A program made the position numbers and the translations under genes. From NCBI GenBank assembly GCA_910574255.1, contig CAJTAK010000005.1, forward strand, positions 23,184-87,183: 64,000 bases of DNA, read 5' to 3'. The stretch's first letter is position 1; the number at the start of each line of letters is the position of its first letter. The notes beneath the pieces are model-generated. The model was not told the origin of the DNA. It saw only the letters and a program-made list of their open reading frames with translations, and did no database searches. This document shows positions 1 to 8,535 of the stretch, in pieces. Origin of the DNA: Clostridia bacterium. GTDB taxonomy: Bacteria; Bacillota; Clostridia; Lachnospirales; Lachnospiraceae.

Positions 1-122
1 AGCACACGCCGAAGCTCCGCAAGGCGTTTCTTTTCCGATAAGGTCAGTCCCGCCTTTTCCGGCGTCTGTCTATTTTTTCCCGGCTTCTGCTTTTCCGCTT
101 CTGCCTTTTGCTTTTTCTTCAA
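1..122 (-). CDS. VirB4-type conjugation ATPase, N-terminal fragment (runs off window)
   Basis: The first 40 codons read from a TTG start at 122, preceded by GGAGG at 9 nt spacing. They give a Lys-rich leader followed by a segment containing LTLSEKKRLAEL, which resembles the N-terminus of VirB4/TrsE-like ATPases of Tn1549-type elements. It overlaps the PrgI gene by 53 nt, and VirB4 is the expected next gene in this order. The catalytic domains lie outside the window, so identity rests on position and the short N-terminal match. Confidence 0.55.
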   Translation of the reverse strand, partial: MKKKQKAEAEKQKPGKNRQTPEKAGLTLSEKKRLAELRRV

Positions 123-477
123 GGAAACATACCTCCCTCCTTATTTTTTCCCGTTCCTCCAACTGCTTGTAGAGGTTTTCCGATTTATACGGTCTGATTC
201 CCGGCGTGAGTACCTTCTGCCGGAGCATGAAGTATAAAATCTTCTCTGCCGGGAAACCGTCTTTTTCATACATTGCCAAAAAGAAGAATGGCAGCATTGC
301 GCCCACCATGATAAGCGCCGCCCCCTGTGTCCCCAATACCCCTTTGGTAAGGAAATATAAAGGCACTCCCACAAGTGCAGCCCCCGAAAAGCAGATAATC
401 TGCCTTTTGGTGAGGTTCAACGCCACTTTTGTCTTGATTCCACTCAGGTCTTTTGGCACTGGTACGGATATTGCCAT
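70..477 (-). CDS. PrgI family conjugal transfer membrane protein
   Basis: This 135-residue protein has two adjacent hydrophobic segments at about residues 27-62 and a charged, Lys/Glu-rich C-terminal tail. This is the usual build of PrgI proteins (VirB3-like position) in Gram-positive conjugation systems. The N-terminus MAISVPVPKDLSGIKTKV is characteristic. The start is the ATG at 477, behind AAAGGAG, rather than the upstream ATG at 537 that would overlap the TrbL gene. It lies between TrbL-like and VirB4, as in Tn1549 relatives, and is thought to be part of the inner-membrane transfer channel. Confidence 0.85.
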   Translation of the reverse strand: MAISVPVPKDLSGIKTKVALNLTKRQIICFSGAALVGVPLYFLTKGVLGTQGAALIMVGAMLPFFFLAMYEKDGFPAEKILYFMLRQKVLTPGIRPYKSENLYKQLEEREKIRREVCFLEEKAKGRSGKAEAGKK

Positions 478-526
478 AGTCTGCTCCTTTCGTGGTAAAT
501 GCCCGCCAAGCACAGTATTTTTACAC

Positions 527-1399
527 TCAATGGGCATTGAAAATTGATTTCGATAATGAGCCTGTCTTGAATAAGCTGAAACAGAGGATTACGGTATATG
601 CCGCAACCGACCACAATGCGCTGTGCAGGTTGCCTGCCACTGCCACGCTTGCCACAAGCACAGCATAGATCGCCACGCACACCATGATGAAGAACCCCTG
701 AAAGGCAAGTGCGACAAGCCCTTTTAAATAATTCGTCCCGATTGTACCCCATTCCCGGTTGGTGACTGTCGCTGCCGGGATTGGGGCAACTGACACATAA
801 AGGTATATTTCAATCATGCGCCCGTATAGAATGACGGTGATGAGGACGGACATGATTTTCATACATAAGCTGATGACCATAGTTTCCAGACCAAGACCGA
901 TAAGCTCCCCTATCCCCATTGTATCAATCTGGTTGTTGAACATGGTGGTAAGGGTAGCCTGTACGTCAAGGCTTGTGGAGCCGGATATGGAAGATGCCGC
1001 CTGCGTCACCACATGGCTTCCCACATCAAACACCGCCATGACTATATCAAAGGTCTTGGAAAGCAGCATGACAGCGATACAAGCCTTAAATAAAAAACGG
1101 AAGAACAGGCTTGTATCAAAGTCATGCATATTGTTTTTGTCGATTACCATTGTTATCAGCTCATAGATCAGCACAAAACTGATTATCATGCCTGCTATGG
1201 GGACTACCACGTTTTCCGAAAGCGTCCGTATCATGCTGAATATTCCGGCGTTCCAAGTGCTTGGCGTCTTGCTGACCTCCCCCGCAATCGTGCCGACCTT
1301 ATCATTGACATCGGAAAACATGGTATCAAGGTTATTAAGCACCCACCCTTGCAGCATCTCCTTTATGAAATCAGTGATTTTGTCTATGATGCCGCCCAT
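527..1399 (-). CDS. TrbL/VirB6-like conjugal transfer membrane protein
   Basis: This 290-residue protein begins MGGIIDKITDFIKEML. It has an N-terminal amphipathic region, then about six hydrophobic stretches from residue 65 onward, with a conserved-looking 'EIYLYVSVAPIPAATV' segment near residue 200. It matches the VirB6/TrbL-like (CD1110-type) membrane proteins that follow maff2 in Tn1549-type elements. Its role would be in the mating channel. The gene starts 6 bp after the maff2 stop codon and ends about 50 bp before the PrgI start, so this is one transfer operon. Confidence 0.85.
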   Translation of the reverse strand: MGGIIDKITDFIKEMLQGWVLNNLDTMFSDVNDKVGTIAGEVSKTPSTWNAGIFSMIRTLSENVVVPIAGMIISFVLIYELITMVIDKNNMHDFDTSLFFRFLFKACIAVMLLSKTFDIVMAVFDVGSHVVTQAASSISGSTSLDVQATLTTMFNNQIDTMGIGELIGLGLETMVISLCMKIMSVLITVILYGRMIEIYLYVSVAPIPAATVTNREWGTIGTNYLKGLVALAFQGFFIMVCVAIYAVLVASVAVAGNLHSALWSVAAYTVILCFSLFKTGSLSKSIFNAH

Positions 1400-1404
1400 T
1401 TATC

Positions 1405-1488
1405 TTATGAAAACAGGCTGGAGAGCTGTGGAATCACCGTCTGCGCCACAATGATAATGCCCCCTCCACTCATAAGCTGTTTTATCCC
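1405..1488 (-). pseudogene. maff2 family gene, 3' fragment truncated at an insertion junction
   Basis: Upstream of TrbL the minus strand encodes GIKQLMSGGGIIIVAQTVIP and a few more residues, then a stop. This is the C-terminal part of Maff2, a small two-helix membrane protein that always precedes TrbL in these ICEs. In frame, homology stops at a GGG codon at 1486-1488, and a TTG and TAA stop follow upstream. The 5' two thirds, including the start, are absent here. The break sits 90 bp from a serine recombinase stop codon, so insertion of that element most simply explains it. Confidence 0.7.
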
Positions 1489-1579
1489 CAATTAGGTGTA
1501 AAAACTCTGCTCGATGGCGGGCGGCGGCGTACAAAAAATCTATATGGTGTTGTTAAGAGAACCGTCCCGGCGGGACAGG

Positions 1580-3250
1580 TCAGGCAGTGACCTGTTCCAC
1601 CTCCGGGATGGGTTTGAGATTAAAATGAATTTCGATAGAAATGTGTCTTGTTTTATTTTCGTCAATGCGCTCATGCACGACGATTTCTTTGATTAAGCGG
1701 TTGAGGGTGGCTGCGTCCAGCTCTGTGATGTTGGCGTATTCCTGAATGGCTTCCACCCATTGTTTTGCGTCATTGGCAAGCTGGACTTCATCGGACAGCC
1801 GCTTCCTGCCCTCGGACACTTTTGTTTTAAGCTCCGTCTGCTCGGTCTGTGTCCTTTCCAGCATGGTGTTGAAGTTCTGCTCACTGATACGCCCTGCAAT
1901 CATATCCTCATAAAGCCGCATTACCATTTTGTCCAGAACCTCAATCCGTTCCTCGTCCCTTGTAAGGGAGCGTTCCATTGCTTCCCGCTGTTCCCGCTGC
2001 TCGGCTTCACAGGTATTGGTCAGGCGGTCGGCAACCGCTTCCCCGTCCATCAGGGCAGCTCTGGCACATTCCCGTATTTTCCGCAGCACATGGCTGTAAA
2101 GGGTGTCATAATCAATCCGGTGCTGGGTGCAGTGGTTCTTTCCAAAGGCATTGTAGGTTTTGCAGGAGTATATCCGCTGGGGATGTTTTGCGTTTGTGTA
2201 GCGTATCGTCAGCGACTTCCCACACTCGCCGCATTTTAGCAGTCCGGCAAACAGGCTGATTTCATTGGTCTGCCCCGGACGCTGGCGGGATTTCAGCTTG
2301 TTCTGCACAATGTCAAAACTCATGCGGTCAATCAGCGGTTCATGCTGTCCCTCCACCACAATCCAGTCCTCCGGCTTCTTTTCCCCAATCGTGCCGATTT
2401 TGAAGCGGTAGTCTTTTTTCTGGGAAGCAATCGCCCCGGTGTAGACGGGATTCATCAAAAGGTCTTTGATAACGGAGAAGTCCCACATATACCGCCCGTT
2501 TTCCGGGTCTTTCTTTTCCCATTTGGTGCGGGTATTGCGAAGCCCCCGTTCCCGGTTCCACCATGTGGGGCAGGGGATTTTTTCTTCCTCCAGCCGTCTG
2601 CGGATATAGTTCGGACCATGACCGTTCAGGGCATATCCGAAAATCAGCCGCACAATCGGGGCGGTTTCCTCGTCAATGAGCAGATGGTTTTTGTCCTCCG
2701 GGTCTTTCCGATACCCAAACGGGGCAAGACACCCGGTAAACTGTCCTTTCTGCGCTTTCAGAAGATAAGAGGAATGGACTTTCTTGGAAATATCCTTGCT
2801 GTACATCTCGTTCAGGATATTCTTGAACGGGGCAATATCGTTGTTATCCCGCAGGGTGTCGATACCGTCATTCATGGCGATATAGCGGACACCGTTTCTT
2901 GGGAAAAAGTCCTCAATCAAATGCCCGGTTTGCAGATAGTTCCGCCCCAGTCGGCTGAGGTCTTTCGTGATGACAAGGTTGATTTGCCTGCGCTCAATGG
3001 CTCTCAACATTCTCTGTAAATCAGGACGCTCCATATTAAGACCTGTGAAGCCATCGTCCTGATAGACTGCCACAACCTCCCATCCCTGCTTTTCGCAGTA
3101 TTTTTCCAGCATATCACGCTGGTTTGCGATACTGGCACTTTCGCCTTGCAGGTCATCGTCCTTTGACAGTCTGCAATAGACCGCTGCACGATAGCCCCCG
3201 GCAAGTGCCGAACCGATTGTTCTGTATTCCATTTCGTTCATCATAGCCAT
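1580..3250 (-). CDS. Large serine recombinase (TnpX/DUF4368 type)
   Basis: This 556-residue protein has an N-terminal resolvase domain (residues 20-165) with the catalytic serine in YCRLSKDD and the arginine-rich DLSRLGRNYLQ motif. It continues with a recombinase domain (about 185-300), a zinc-ribbon segment with CGECGKS (about 335), a long coiled coil (about 410-490) and a C-terminal DUF4368-like part ending in an ISIEIHFNL segment. Such enzymes excise and insert Tn4451-like elements through circular intermediates at GA dinucleotides. It lies beside the maff2 breakpoint, as expected for the element's own recombinase. ATG codons at 3250 and 3244 are both possible starts. Confidence 0.92.
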   Translation of the reverse strand: MAMMNEMEYRTIGSALAGGYRAAVYCRLSKDDDLQGESASIANQRDMLEKYCEKQGWEVVAVYQDDGFTGLNMERPDLQRMLRAIERRQINLVITKDLSRLGRNYLQTGHLIEDFFPRNGVRYIAMNDGIDTLRDNNDIAPFKNILNEMYSKDISKKVHSSYLLKAQKGQFTGCLAPFGYRKDPEDKNHLLIDEETAPIVRLIFGYALNGHGPNYIRRRLEEEKIPCPTWWNRERGLRNTRTKWEKKDPENGRYMWDFSVIKDLLMNPVYTGAIASQKKDYRFKIGTIGEKKPEDWIVVEGQHEPLIDRMSFDIVQNKLKSRQRPGQTNEISLFAGLLKCGECGKSLTIRYTNAKHPQRIYSCKTYNAFGKNHCTQHRIDYDTLYSHVLRKIRECARAALMDGEAVADRLTNTCEAEQREQREAMERSLTRDEERIEVLDKMVMRLYEDMIAGRISEQNFNTMLERTQTEQTELKTKVSEGRKRLSDEVQLANDAKQWVEAIQEYANITELDAATLNRLIKEIVVHERIDENKTRHISIEIHFNLKPIPEVEQVTA

Positions 3251-3448
3251 TTACCCACACAATCCAGACGGTATCTGGCTCTTTTGAACCTCATCTTCAT
3301 TATACTTCAAATCTTTCTTTTTAGCAAGATATTCTTTTGAATTTGTCTTTCCATATTTCTGGGAAATCAGGCTGACGAACACATCGGTTGCGTCAAGCTC
3401 CCCGTCAAACACAGTAGTCACATGAATCTCTGTTTTGTTTTTTGCCAT
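3251..3448 (-). CDS. Small protein preceding recombinase, function unknown
   Basis: This 65-residue ORF starts at ATG 3448 behind GGATAACTGCC. Its TAA stop abuts the recombinase ATG, which suggests translational coupling. It contains TTVFDGELDATDVFVSLI and ends in CG. I recognise it only as a small ORF typically found next to serine recombinases in mobile elements of this kind. A role as accessory recombination factor is possible but unproven. Confidence 0.6.
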   Translation of the reverse strand: MAKNKTEIHVTTVFDGELDATDVFVSLISQKYGKTNSKEYLAKKKDLKYNEDEVQKSQIPSGLCG

Positions 3449-3689
3449 AGGCAGTTATCCTCCATACATGAAAATAGCCAGACAGAGGGTGTCGGCAACG
3501 AAGTCCGGCAACGGGCTTCAAAAGACCTTGCAAACAATCTCAATCTGGCGATGGTTACTATTTATATTTTTCTTTTATTTTTCTGTTGTTTTGGTTGTCA
3601 TAGGGGAGAAAAGCCCGCAGTTATGGGATTTTCTCCGGCAACCGGCTCGGCAACGGGATAGCAACAGGGTGTGCAACAGGCTGTCATTT

Positions 3690-5084
3690 TCAGAATGGAA
3701 GCTCCATCTGTTCTGTGACCTCCACAAAACCGTCCACCATTTTTTCAGACGGGTTGCCGGAGTCCGTTGCCGGGTTTTCACGCTCCCAGCCCTTTTGTCT
3801 GCCATATTCTGAAAACATTCTTGGATTCGGGAAGTACCGCCAGCCGGAAATGCACTGGTTCATAATCTCGTTGATTTCCCGGATTTCCCATTGCTTCGGT
3901 TCGTCAAAGGCATGGTTCAAGGCTTCCTTGTAGAGCTGCTTGGAACAGACCATGCTCCCGGTGTACTTATCAAGATACGCCTGTATCATTCCGGCTTTGG
4001 TGTCCTCCGGCATAAAATCCCGCTGGTGTTCTTTGAGATACCGCTGCATGGCGGGGCTGAAAGCCAGCTTGAACCTGCCGCTTCGGTAAATCTCCATCGC
4101 TTCCGCCCACATCTGCTCGATATAGGCTCTGGAAGCGGCTTCGTCCTCCAAAATGTGAACCTCGGCTTGCTCCGGGTACACCATGACGGGGATAAAGCGG
4201 CGGTTGCCGGAACGGTCAAGGGGAAGAAAATCAAGGGCATTGGAAGTGCCGCCAAACACGCACTGACGGGGGCGGTCTGCCGGGTGGGTTTCATAGGGTA
4301 TCTTGTAAACCTCTTTCTGCCGGCTTAAAAATGACTTGATTTCCTCAATGCTCTTGGCGTTTGCGGTTGCCATCATTTCCGACATTTCGATAATCCAGTG
4401 ACCTTGCAGCTTGCGGTACACATTGTCATCGTCCAGCTTCCGCAAATCATCGGAGAACCACTCGTCCCGGATTGCCAGCAGACGGAAGAAGGTGGACTTG
4501 CCAGCCCCCTGACCGCCTACCAGACAAAGCATGATTTCAAACTTGCACCCCGGCTGAAAGGCTCGTGAGATTGCACCCAGCAGGAACAGCTTCAACGCTT
4601 CATAGGTGTAATCGTCTGCGTCAGCCCCCAGAAAGTGCCGCAGGCAGAAGCGGATTCGCTCTGTCCCGTCCCACACAAGGGAACTTAAATAATCCCGGAT
4701 GGGGTGGTACTTGTTTTCATTCGCCACAATCCCGATGGCGTTATCAATCTTTTTCTCATTGGTAAGCCCGTAGGTTTCTTCCAGATAGAGAAGCAGATAC
4801 TTCATATCTGTATCGTTCAGGGGGGTGCTTTCCCTGTGGAAGCCGATGGGCTTTATGATGTCCTTGCGGTCAGTCAGGATATTGTATGCGATAGCCCCGG
4901 AAAGCAGCGGGTCACGCTGGAATACAGTCAGGCAGTTCCGTATACTCTGACGGACGCCGCCTTTCTCGGTAGTTTCCAGCCCCTCCTTGATTTCCTCAAT
5001 GCTCTGGGGTGGCTGCATGGCGTTCATGGTGTTTTTTAGTTCTTGCTGCGTCTGCGGCGGCAAGCTCTGCCATTCGCTGTTCAA
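3690..5084 (-). CDS. VapE/P4-like helicase-primase (virulence-associated E family)
   Basis: This 464-residue protein has a Walker A motif in GGQGAGKSTFFRLLA at about residue 195, a Walker B-like stretch in GHWIIEMSEM at about 230 and an SRQKEVYKIPYE segment after it. This is the pattern of superfamily 3-type VapE/P4 helicases (PF05272). It starts at a TTG (5084) behind AAAGGA and overlaps the CHC2 primase gene by 89 nt, so the two are probably coupled. Together they would unwind and prime the element's origin, for which the iterons near 9 kb are the candidate. Confidence 0.88.
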   Translation of the reverse strand: MNSEWQSLPPQTQQELKNTMNAMQPPQSIEEIKEGLETTEKGGVRQSIRNCLTVFQRDPLLSGAIAYNILTDRKDIIKPIGFHRESTPLNDTDMKYLLLYLEETYGLTNEKKIDNAIGIVANENKYHPIRDYLSSLVWDGTERIRFCLRHFLGADADDYTYEALKLFLLGAISRAFQPGCKFEIMLCLVGGQGAGKSTFFRLLAIRDEWFSDDLRKLDDDNVYRKLQGHWIIEMSEMMATANAKSIEEIKSFLSRQKEVYKIPYETHPADRPRQCVFGGTSNALDFLPLDRSGNRRFIPVMVYPEQAEVHILEDEAASRAYIEQMWAEAMEIYRSGRFKLAFSPAMQRYLKEHQRDFMPEDTKAGMIQAYLDKYTGSMVCSKQLYKEALNHAFDEPKQWEIREINEIMNQCISGWRYFPNPRMFSEYGRQKGWERENPATDSGNPSEKMVDGFVEVTEQMELPF

Positions 5085-5640
5085 GCTGTATCACATCCTT
5101 TCCGTAGTCCGTAATCAAAGCCGCTTTTTCCTCTGTTTCCCCGAACAGCAGCACATCCAGCAGATACTCCACTTGGTCTTGCTTCTGTAAGGCTTCTATA
5201 AACCGGGGATGAAAGGCTTCCTCCGGGGAGTGTGGGGCGTAGTCCGTTCTCCATGCCCGAAGCAGATGGAGATAATCGGCAAGAATACGGAAGCAGCGGC
5301 TCTTTGCTTCTTGAAACTGTTCCTCCGGGGATTTCTGCCAGGGCTTGGGCTTTTTTGCCTTTCCCGGCGGCTTCCAGTCCTCATAGGAAAGCCCGAAGTC
5401 CTGTGCCAGTTGTACGGCGGCTTCTTTCTTTCCCAGCCCATACAGGGCGGCGGCAAAATCAATCACATCCCCATCCGCACCGCAACCGAAGCAGTGGTAA
5501 CGCCGATCCAGCTTCATGCTTGGGGTTTTATCGTGATGGAACGGGCAGCAAGCCATCCCGTTCCGCCCTGCATGGATTCCATAATGCTCCGCAGCCTGTC
5601 TGGTTGTGACGGACTGCTTCACAGCTTCAAATACATTCAA
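4996..5640 (-). CDS. CHC2 zinc-finger DNA primase-like protein
   Basis: The protein has 214 residues when read from the TTG at 5640, which follows AGGAGGG at ideal spacing. Earlier in-frame codons lack a site. The N-terminal CHC2 zinc finger is clear: CCPFHHDKTPSM followed by YHCFGCGADGDVIDF, giving Cys-His-Cys-Cys ligands. The catalytic TOPRIM domain of full primases is absent, so it probably works with the downstream VapE-like helicase. The C-terminal part is charged and helical and ends in a His/Ala-rich tail. Confidence 0.85.
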   Translation of the reverse strand: MNVFEAVKQSVTTRQAAEHYGIHAGRNGMACCPFHHDKTPSMKLDRRYHCFGCGADGDVIDFAAALYGLGKKEAAVQLAQDFGLSYEDWKPPGKAKKPKPWQKSPEEQFQEAKSRCFRILADYLHLLRAWRTDYAPHSPEEAFHPRFIEALQKQDQVEYLLDVLLFGETEEKAALITDYGKDVIQLEQRMAELAAADAARTKKHHERHAATPEH

Positions 5641-5706
5641 ATCTGTCCCTCCTTGAAAAAAAGAAAAAACACCTGACATTCTCTGATTGAAAATGGCAAG
5701 TGTCTG

Positions 5707-7287
5707 TTAAAGTTCCATATCCTGTTGTTTGCGTTTTGTCTGCGCCGGGATAGTTCTTTTAGCCTTTTTCTCGTCCACCTTATCCTGCAAGGCTTCCTTG
5801 ATGGGCTGTTTCTTGGGTGGCTCTTTACTTTCCTCTGTGCCGGGTGTGGCTTTCCGTACCCAATAACGGATGTCCCGCAGCTTCTTCAAATCCTCCTGTA
5901 CCTCGGTCAGCGGTACTTTCAGCTCTGCGATTTCGCTGAGAAGCGTTTCCTGCTCCTCTTGCAGTTCCTTTTGAGTGCTGTCCTTATCGTCCGGGTGCTT
6001 AGCAAGGTAGGCGGCGGCTTTCTCATACCGGGCAACCTCCGGGTGTTCCTGTTTGAATTTTTCCTTTGTTTTCTTAAAAAATATCTTCTGGTACTTGTCA
6101 TAGACGGGCTTACATTCCTTGCTGTCTGTCCGGCTGGCAAGAATCCCGTCAATCACTTTGCTGCGGGCTTCCTTTGGCTTCATCTGATTGCGGTAATCTG
6201 CGGCTGATTTCCCGGAAGATTCCAGAAATACTTCTAAGTCCTCCACAGTAGAAAGCCCCTTTTGCCGGAGATAGGACAGGGCTTCGCTGACTGCCTTTAA
6301 GTCCTGTGAAGTCCCCCGGTTCTGTCCAGCCCTTGTCCAGTCCTTCCGTTCTTCCTTTCGTATCTCCATATACTTCATCAGCAGATTTGGAAGAAAGACC
6401 GCTTCCTCCGCCGCTTTTTGTGCAAGCAGCTCTTTCCGTTTTTCTCCCAGCTCGGTAATCCAGCCTTTGAGGTTTTGGATAAGCTGCCGGATGGACTTCA
6501 TCAGGCGGTTGGCGGCTCTGATTTCCCGGTTCAGATTGCCGATATTCGTCTGGATACCACGTTTTTCCATCTGCCGGACAGCAGCACCCTCATGGACAGT
6601 GGGGACAATATCAAGCCCCTGTCTGGCATAGGAACGCAAGTCCACACGCTCCGGGCGGTCATTGGCTTCCAGATAGCGGTTCTGGATGACCTCCCATTCA
6701 TGCCTCCAGATTTCACAATACTTCTGGTCGTTCCAGTCAACCGTATCTTCCTTGTGGCTTTTCCATCTGCCGGAGGGAAGTTTTATCCGTTCCCCGTTTT
6801 CGTCAAGGTCATAAACCTTGCGGCTCTTGGGAAGCCATTTCCCATGTTCATCCATTGCCCTCATAGTCAGCATGACATGGGCGTGGGGATTGTGTCCCGG
6901 CGGATGGGGGTCATGGATGGCAAAGTCAGCAATCATGCCTTTGGAAACAAACTGCTGTTTACAAAACTCCCGGACAAGGACAGCATACTGGTCAGGTGGT
7001 ATCTCTCTGGGGATGGTAAGCACCCACCGCCTTGCAAGCTGAGAGTTCCATTGTTTCTCCACCGCTTCGGCGGCGTTCCATAGGGTATTGCGGTCTGCAT
7101 ATTTCTGTGGGGCATTTGCCGGGAGCAGGATTTCATTGTGGACGATACCACGCTTTTCCGGGTAGTGCTTCACTTGCTGGTCATATTCACAGAAAAGCTT
7201 TTCGCCACTCTGGTAAGCAGCGGCGGCAACCGCAGACTGCCGCTGGCTTCGCTGTACAATCGTGATTTCGTTGTGTGGACAGGGCAT
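5707..7287 (-). CDS. MobA/MobL family relaxase
   Basis: This 526-residue protein starts at ATG 7287 behind AAAGGAGGG; the longer frame from 7341 has no site. The relaxase domain fills residues 1-230, beginning MPCPHNEITIVQRSQRQSAV. The metal-binding HUH motif is visible as HNPHAHVMLTMR near residue 125, with candidate nicking tyrosines nearer the N-terminus (AAYQSG). A long charged coiled-coil tail (about 230-526) follows. It nicks oriT to mobilize the inner element using a host conjugation apparatus. A possible oriT lies 55-135 bp upstream. It differs from the second relaxase at 17-19 kb. Confidence 0.92.
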   Translation of the reverse strand: MPCPHNEITIVQRSQRQSAVAAAAYQSGEKLFCEYDQQVKHYPEKRGIVHNEILLPANAPQKYADRNTLWNAAEAVEKQWNSQLARRWVLTIPREIPPDQYAVLVREFCKQQFVSKGMIADFAIHDPHPPGHNPHAHVMLTMRAMDEHGKWLPKSRKVYDLDENGERIKLPSGRWKSHKEDTVDWNDQKYCEIWRHEWEVIQNRYLEANDRPERVDLRSYARQGLDIVPTVHEGAAVRQMEKRGIQTNIGNLNREIRAANRLMKSIRQLIQNLKGWITELGEKRKELLAQKAAEEAVFLPNLLMKYMEIRKEERKDWTRAGQNRGTSQDLKAVSEALSYLRQKGLSTVEDLEVFLESSGKSAADYRNQMKPKEARSKVIDGILASRTDSKECKPVYDKYQKIFFKKTKEKFKQEHPEVARYEKAAAYLAKHPDDKDSTQKELQEEQETLLSEIAELKVPLTEVQEDLKKLRDIRYWVRKATPGTEESKEPPKKQPIKEALQDKVDEKKAKRTIPAQTKRKQQDMEL

Positions 7288-7320
7288 TTCGTGTCCCTCC
7301 TTTCTATGCTTGGTGGATGG

Positions 7321-7337
7321 GGTGGCGTTTTGCCACC
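7321..7337. repeat. Short hairpin upstream of MobA/MobL relaxase
   Basis: The arms GGTGGC (7321-7326) and GCCACC (7332-7337) are separated by 5 nt. It lies 34 bp upstream of the relaxase start, next to the oriT-like segment, and could be part of the relaxosome binding region. Confidence 0.5.
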
Positions 7338-7344
7338 TCATTTT

Positions 7345-7420
7345 GGGCAGAAAAAAAGCAGGAGACCTTTTTCAGATTTCCTGCTCGGTATGCCGCTGGG
7401 CGGCGGGTATTTAGTTGTAA
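7345..7420. other. Candidate oriT region of the inner element
   Basis: This segment resembles 19744-19830, which lies upstream of the other mobilization operon. Shared features in the same order are GGGC followed by an A-run, an inverted repeat (here GCAGGAGA at 7358-7365 and TTTCCTGC at 7377-7384), a GGTATGCCG/GGTGTGCCG motif, and GGCGG(G/T)TATT. Similar sequences at the same place before two unrelated relaxase operons suggest an origin of transfer. A shared leader or terminator is the alternative. Confidence 0.5.
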
Positions 7421-7468
7421 AAGTTCGGGGCAAGTTGACCCGATGTAGAAAAATAGCAAAATGGAATT

Positions 7469-8161
7469 TCAAGCTTCTACTGACAACAAATAAGCAAGCA
7501 AATCCTCTTTACTAAGAGGTTCGCAATGACTTAGTATGCAATATTTACAATCGATAGATTGAATAGTCTGAACCAAAGAATACAGTTTATCCTTATCCAT
7601 ATATCCATTATTAAAGAAATCTTCACTCGTTGAATCTCCTAAAAACAAAACTTTTTCTTCTGGCACATAAACACAAGTAGTATCTTCTGAATGTGGCGAA
7701 ATTGTATGAAAGATTTGTGCAGTAATGCCACCTAAATCCAAAGTCATTTTATCCGAGAAAGTTATGTCGGACAGCACAATACTTAATTTGTCCTGTCCGC
7801 AATATTCTTTTCTAAAATGAATATCTTCCTTTTTCAGAATTTCGATATAATTGAGGTTTTTTGCCTGTTCTTGCTGGTCTTTGAGGAACTCATTTGTTTT
7901 GCCATAGGCAATACTTATTCCATTGATTGCGTGCATACCAAAGGTGTGGTCATAATGCCAATGTGTAATAACCGTAAAATCCGGCTTGTTAAACTGTTCC
8001 GCTTCGATTGCCCTGTAAAAATCCTGAACATGAGATGCCGAATATCCAGCATCAATCGCCAGAGAAATTTTATCTCCTTTAAGATAAGCTAACATCGGTC
8101 TGTCCACTTCGGGGGCGTGTTCTAAAAAATAAATTCTGTTGGTTAATTTATTTAATCCCAT
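7469..8161 (-). CDS. Metallo-beta-lactamase fold hydrolase (cargo)
   Basis: This 230-residue protein has the metal-binding HWHYDH motif near residue 72, a later SPHSEDTTCVY segment supplying a histidine, and FLGDSTSED near residue 170 supplying the bridging aspartate. The start is ATG 8161 behind AAAGGTGGG, inside the end of the deaminase gene, with a 10 bp overlap. The fold covers many hydrolases. It lacks a signal peptide, so a periplasmic-type beta-lactamase role is unlikely. The gene is much more AT-rich than the surrounding element, which points to separate acquisition together with its neighbour. Confidence 0.85.
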   Translation of the reverse strand: MGLNKLTNRIYFLEHAPEVDRPMLAYLKGDKISLAIDAGYSASHVQDFYRAIEAEQFNKPDFTVITHWHYDHTFGMHAINGISIAYGKTNEFLKDQQEQAKNLNYIEILKKEDIHFRKEYCGQDKLSIVLSDITFSDKMTLDLGGITAQIFHTISPHSEDTTCVYVPEEKVLFLGDSTSEDFFNNGYMDKDKLYSLVQTIQSIDCKYCILSHCEPLSKEDLLAYLLSVEA

Positions 8162-8535
8162 TTTTTGTCCCACCTTTCAGGTAATAATTCTTTCAATGTA
8201 ACCTTTTGGTCATTGTTAATGGCAACTACTGTATTTTCATTATCCAGATCTAACTGTGAAATCAATTCTCTGCATCTTCCACAAGGCGACAGGATGCTGC
8301 CATCTTCATAAACAGATACAATTCTTTTGATTTTCGTTTCTCCATGTTTCAGCATTTCGGCAATAGCTGCCTGTTCTGCACAAATTCCAATTGAACAGGG
8401 CACATCAATACAAATGCCAGTATAAACAATACCACTTACTGTTTCTAAAGCACAAGCCACATGACCTGCTTTACCATTTTTCTTTAAATTTATGTTTTTT
8501 ACCGTACACAAGGCAATATCATATAAGTCTTTCAT
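8152..8535 (-). CDS. Cytidine deaminase family protein (cargo)
   Basis: This 127-residue protein has the zinc site of tetrameric cytidine deaminases: the CAEQAAI segment, with catalytic Glu, followed by SPCGRCRE, giving three Cys ligands. Length and motif match Cdd and blasticidin-S deaminase relatives. The start is ATG 8535 behind AAGGAAG. It overlaps the metallo-hydrolase gene, so both are translated together. Being AT-rich cargo on a mobile element, it may deaminate a nucleoside antibiotic or scavenge nucleosides; neither can be told from sequence. Confidence 0.85.
   Translation of the reverse strand: MKDLYDIALCTVKNINLKKNGKAGHVACALETVSGIVYTGICIDVPCSIGICAEQAAIAEMLKHGETKIKRIVSVYEDGSILSPCGRCRELISQLDLDNENTVVAINNDQKVTLKELLPERWDKKWD

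Noticed and set aside
7469-8161. Annotation as a beta-lactam resistance gene
   Set aside because: Only the general metallo-beta-lactamase fold is visible; there is no signal peptide and no lactamase-specific motif, so resistance cannot be claimed.
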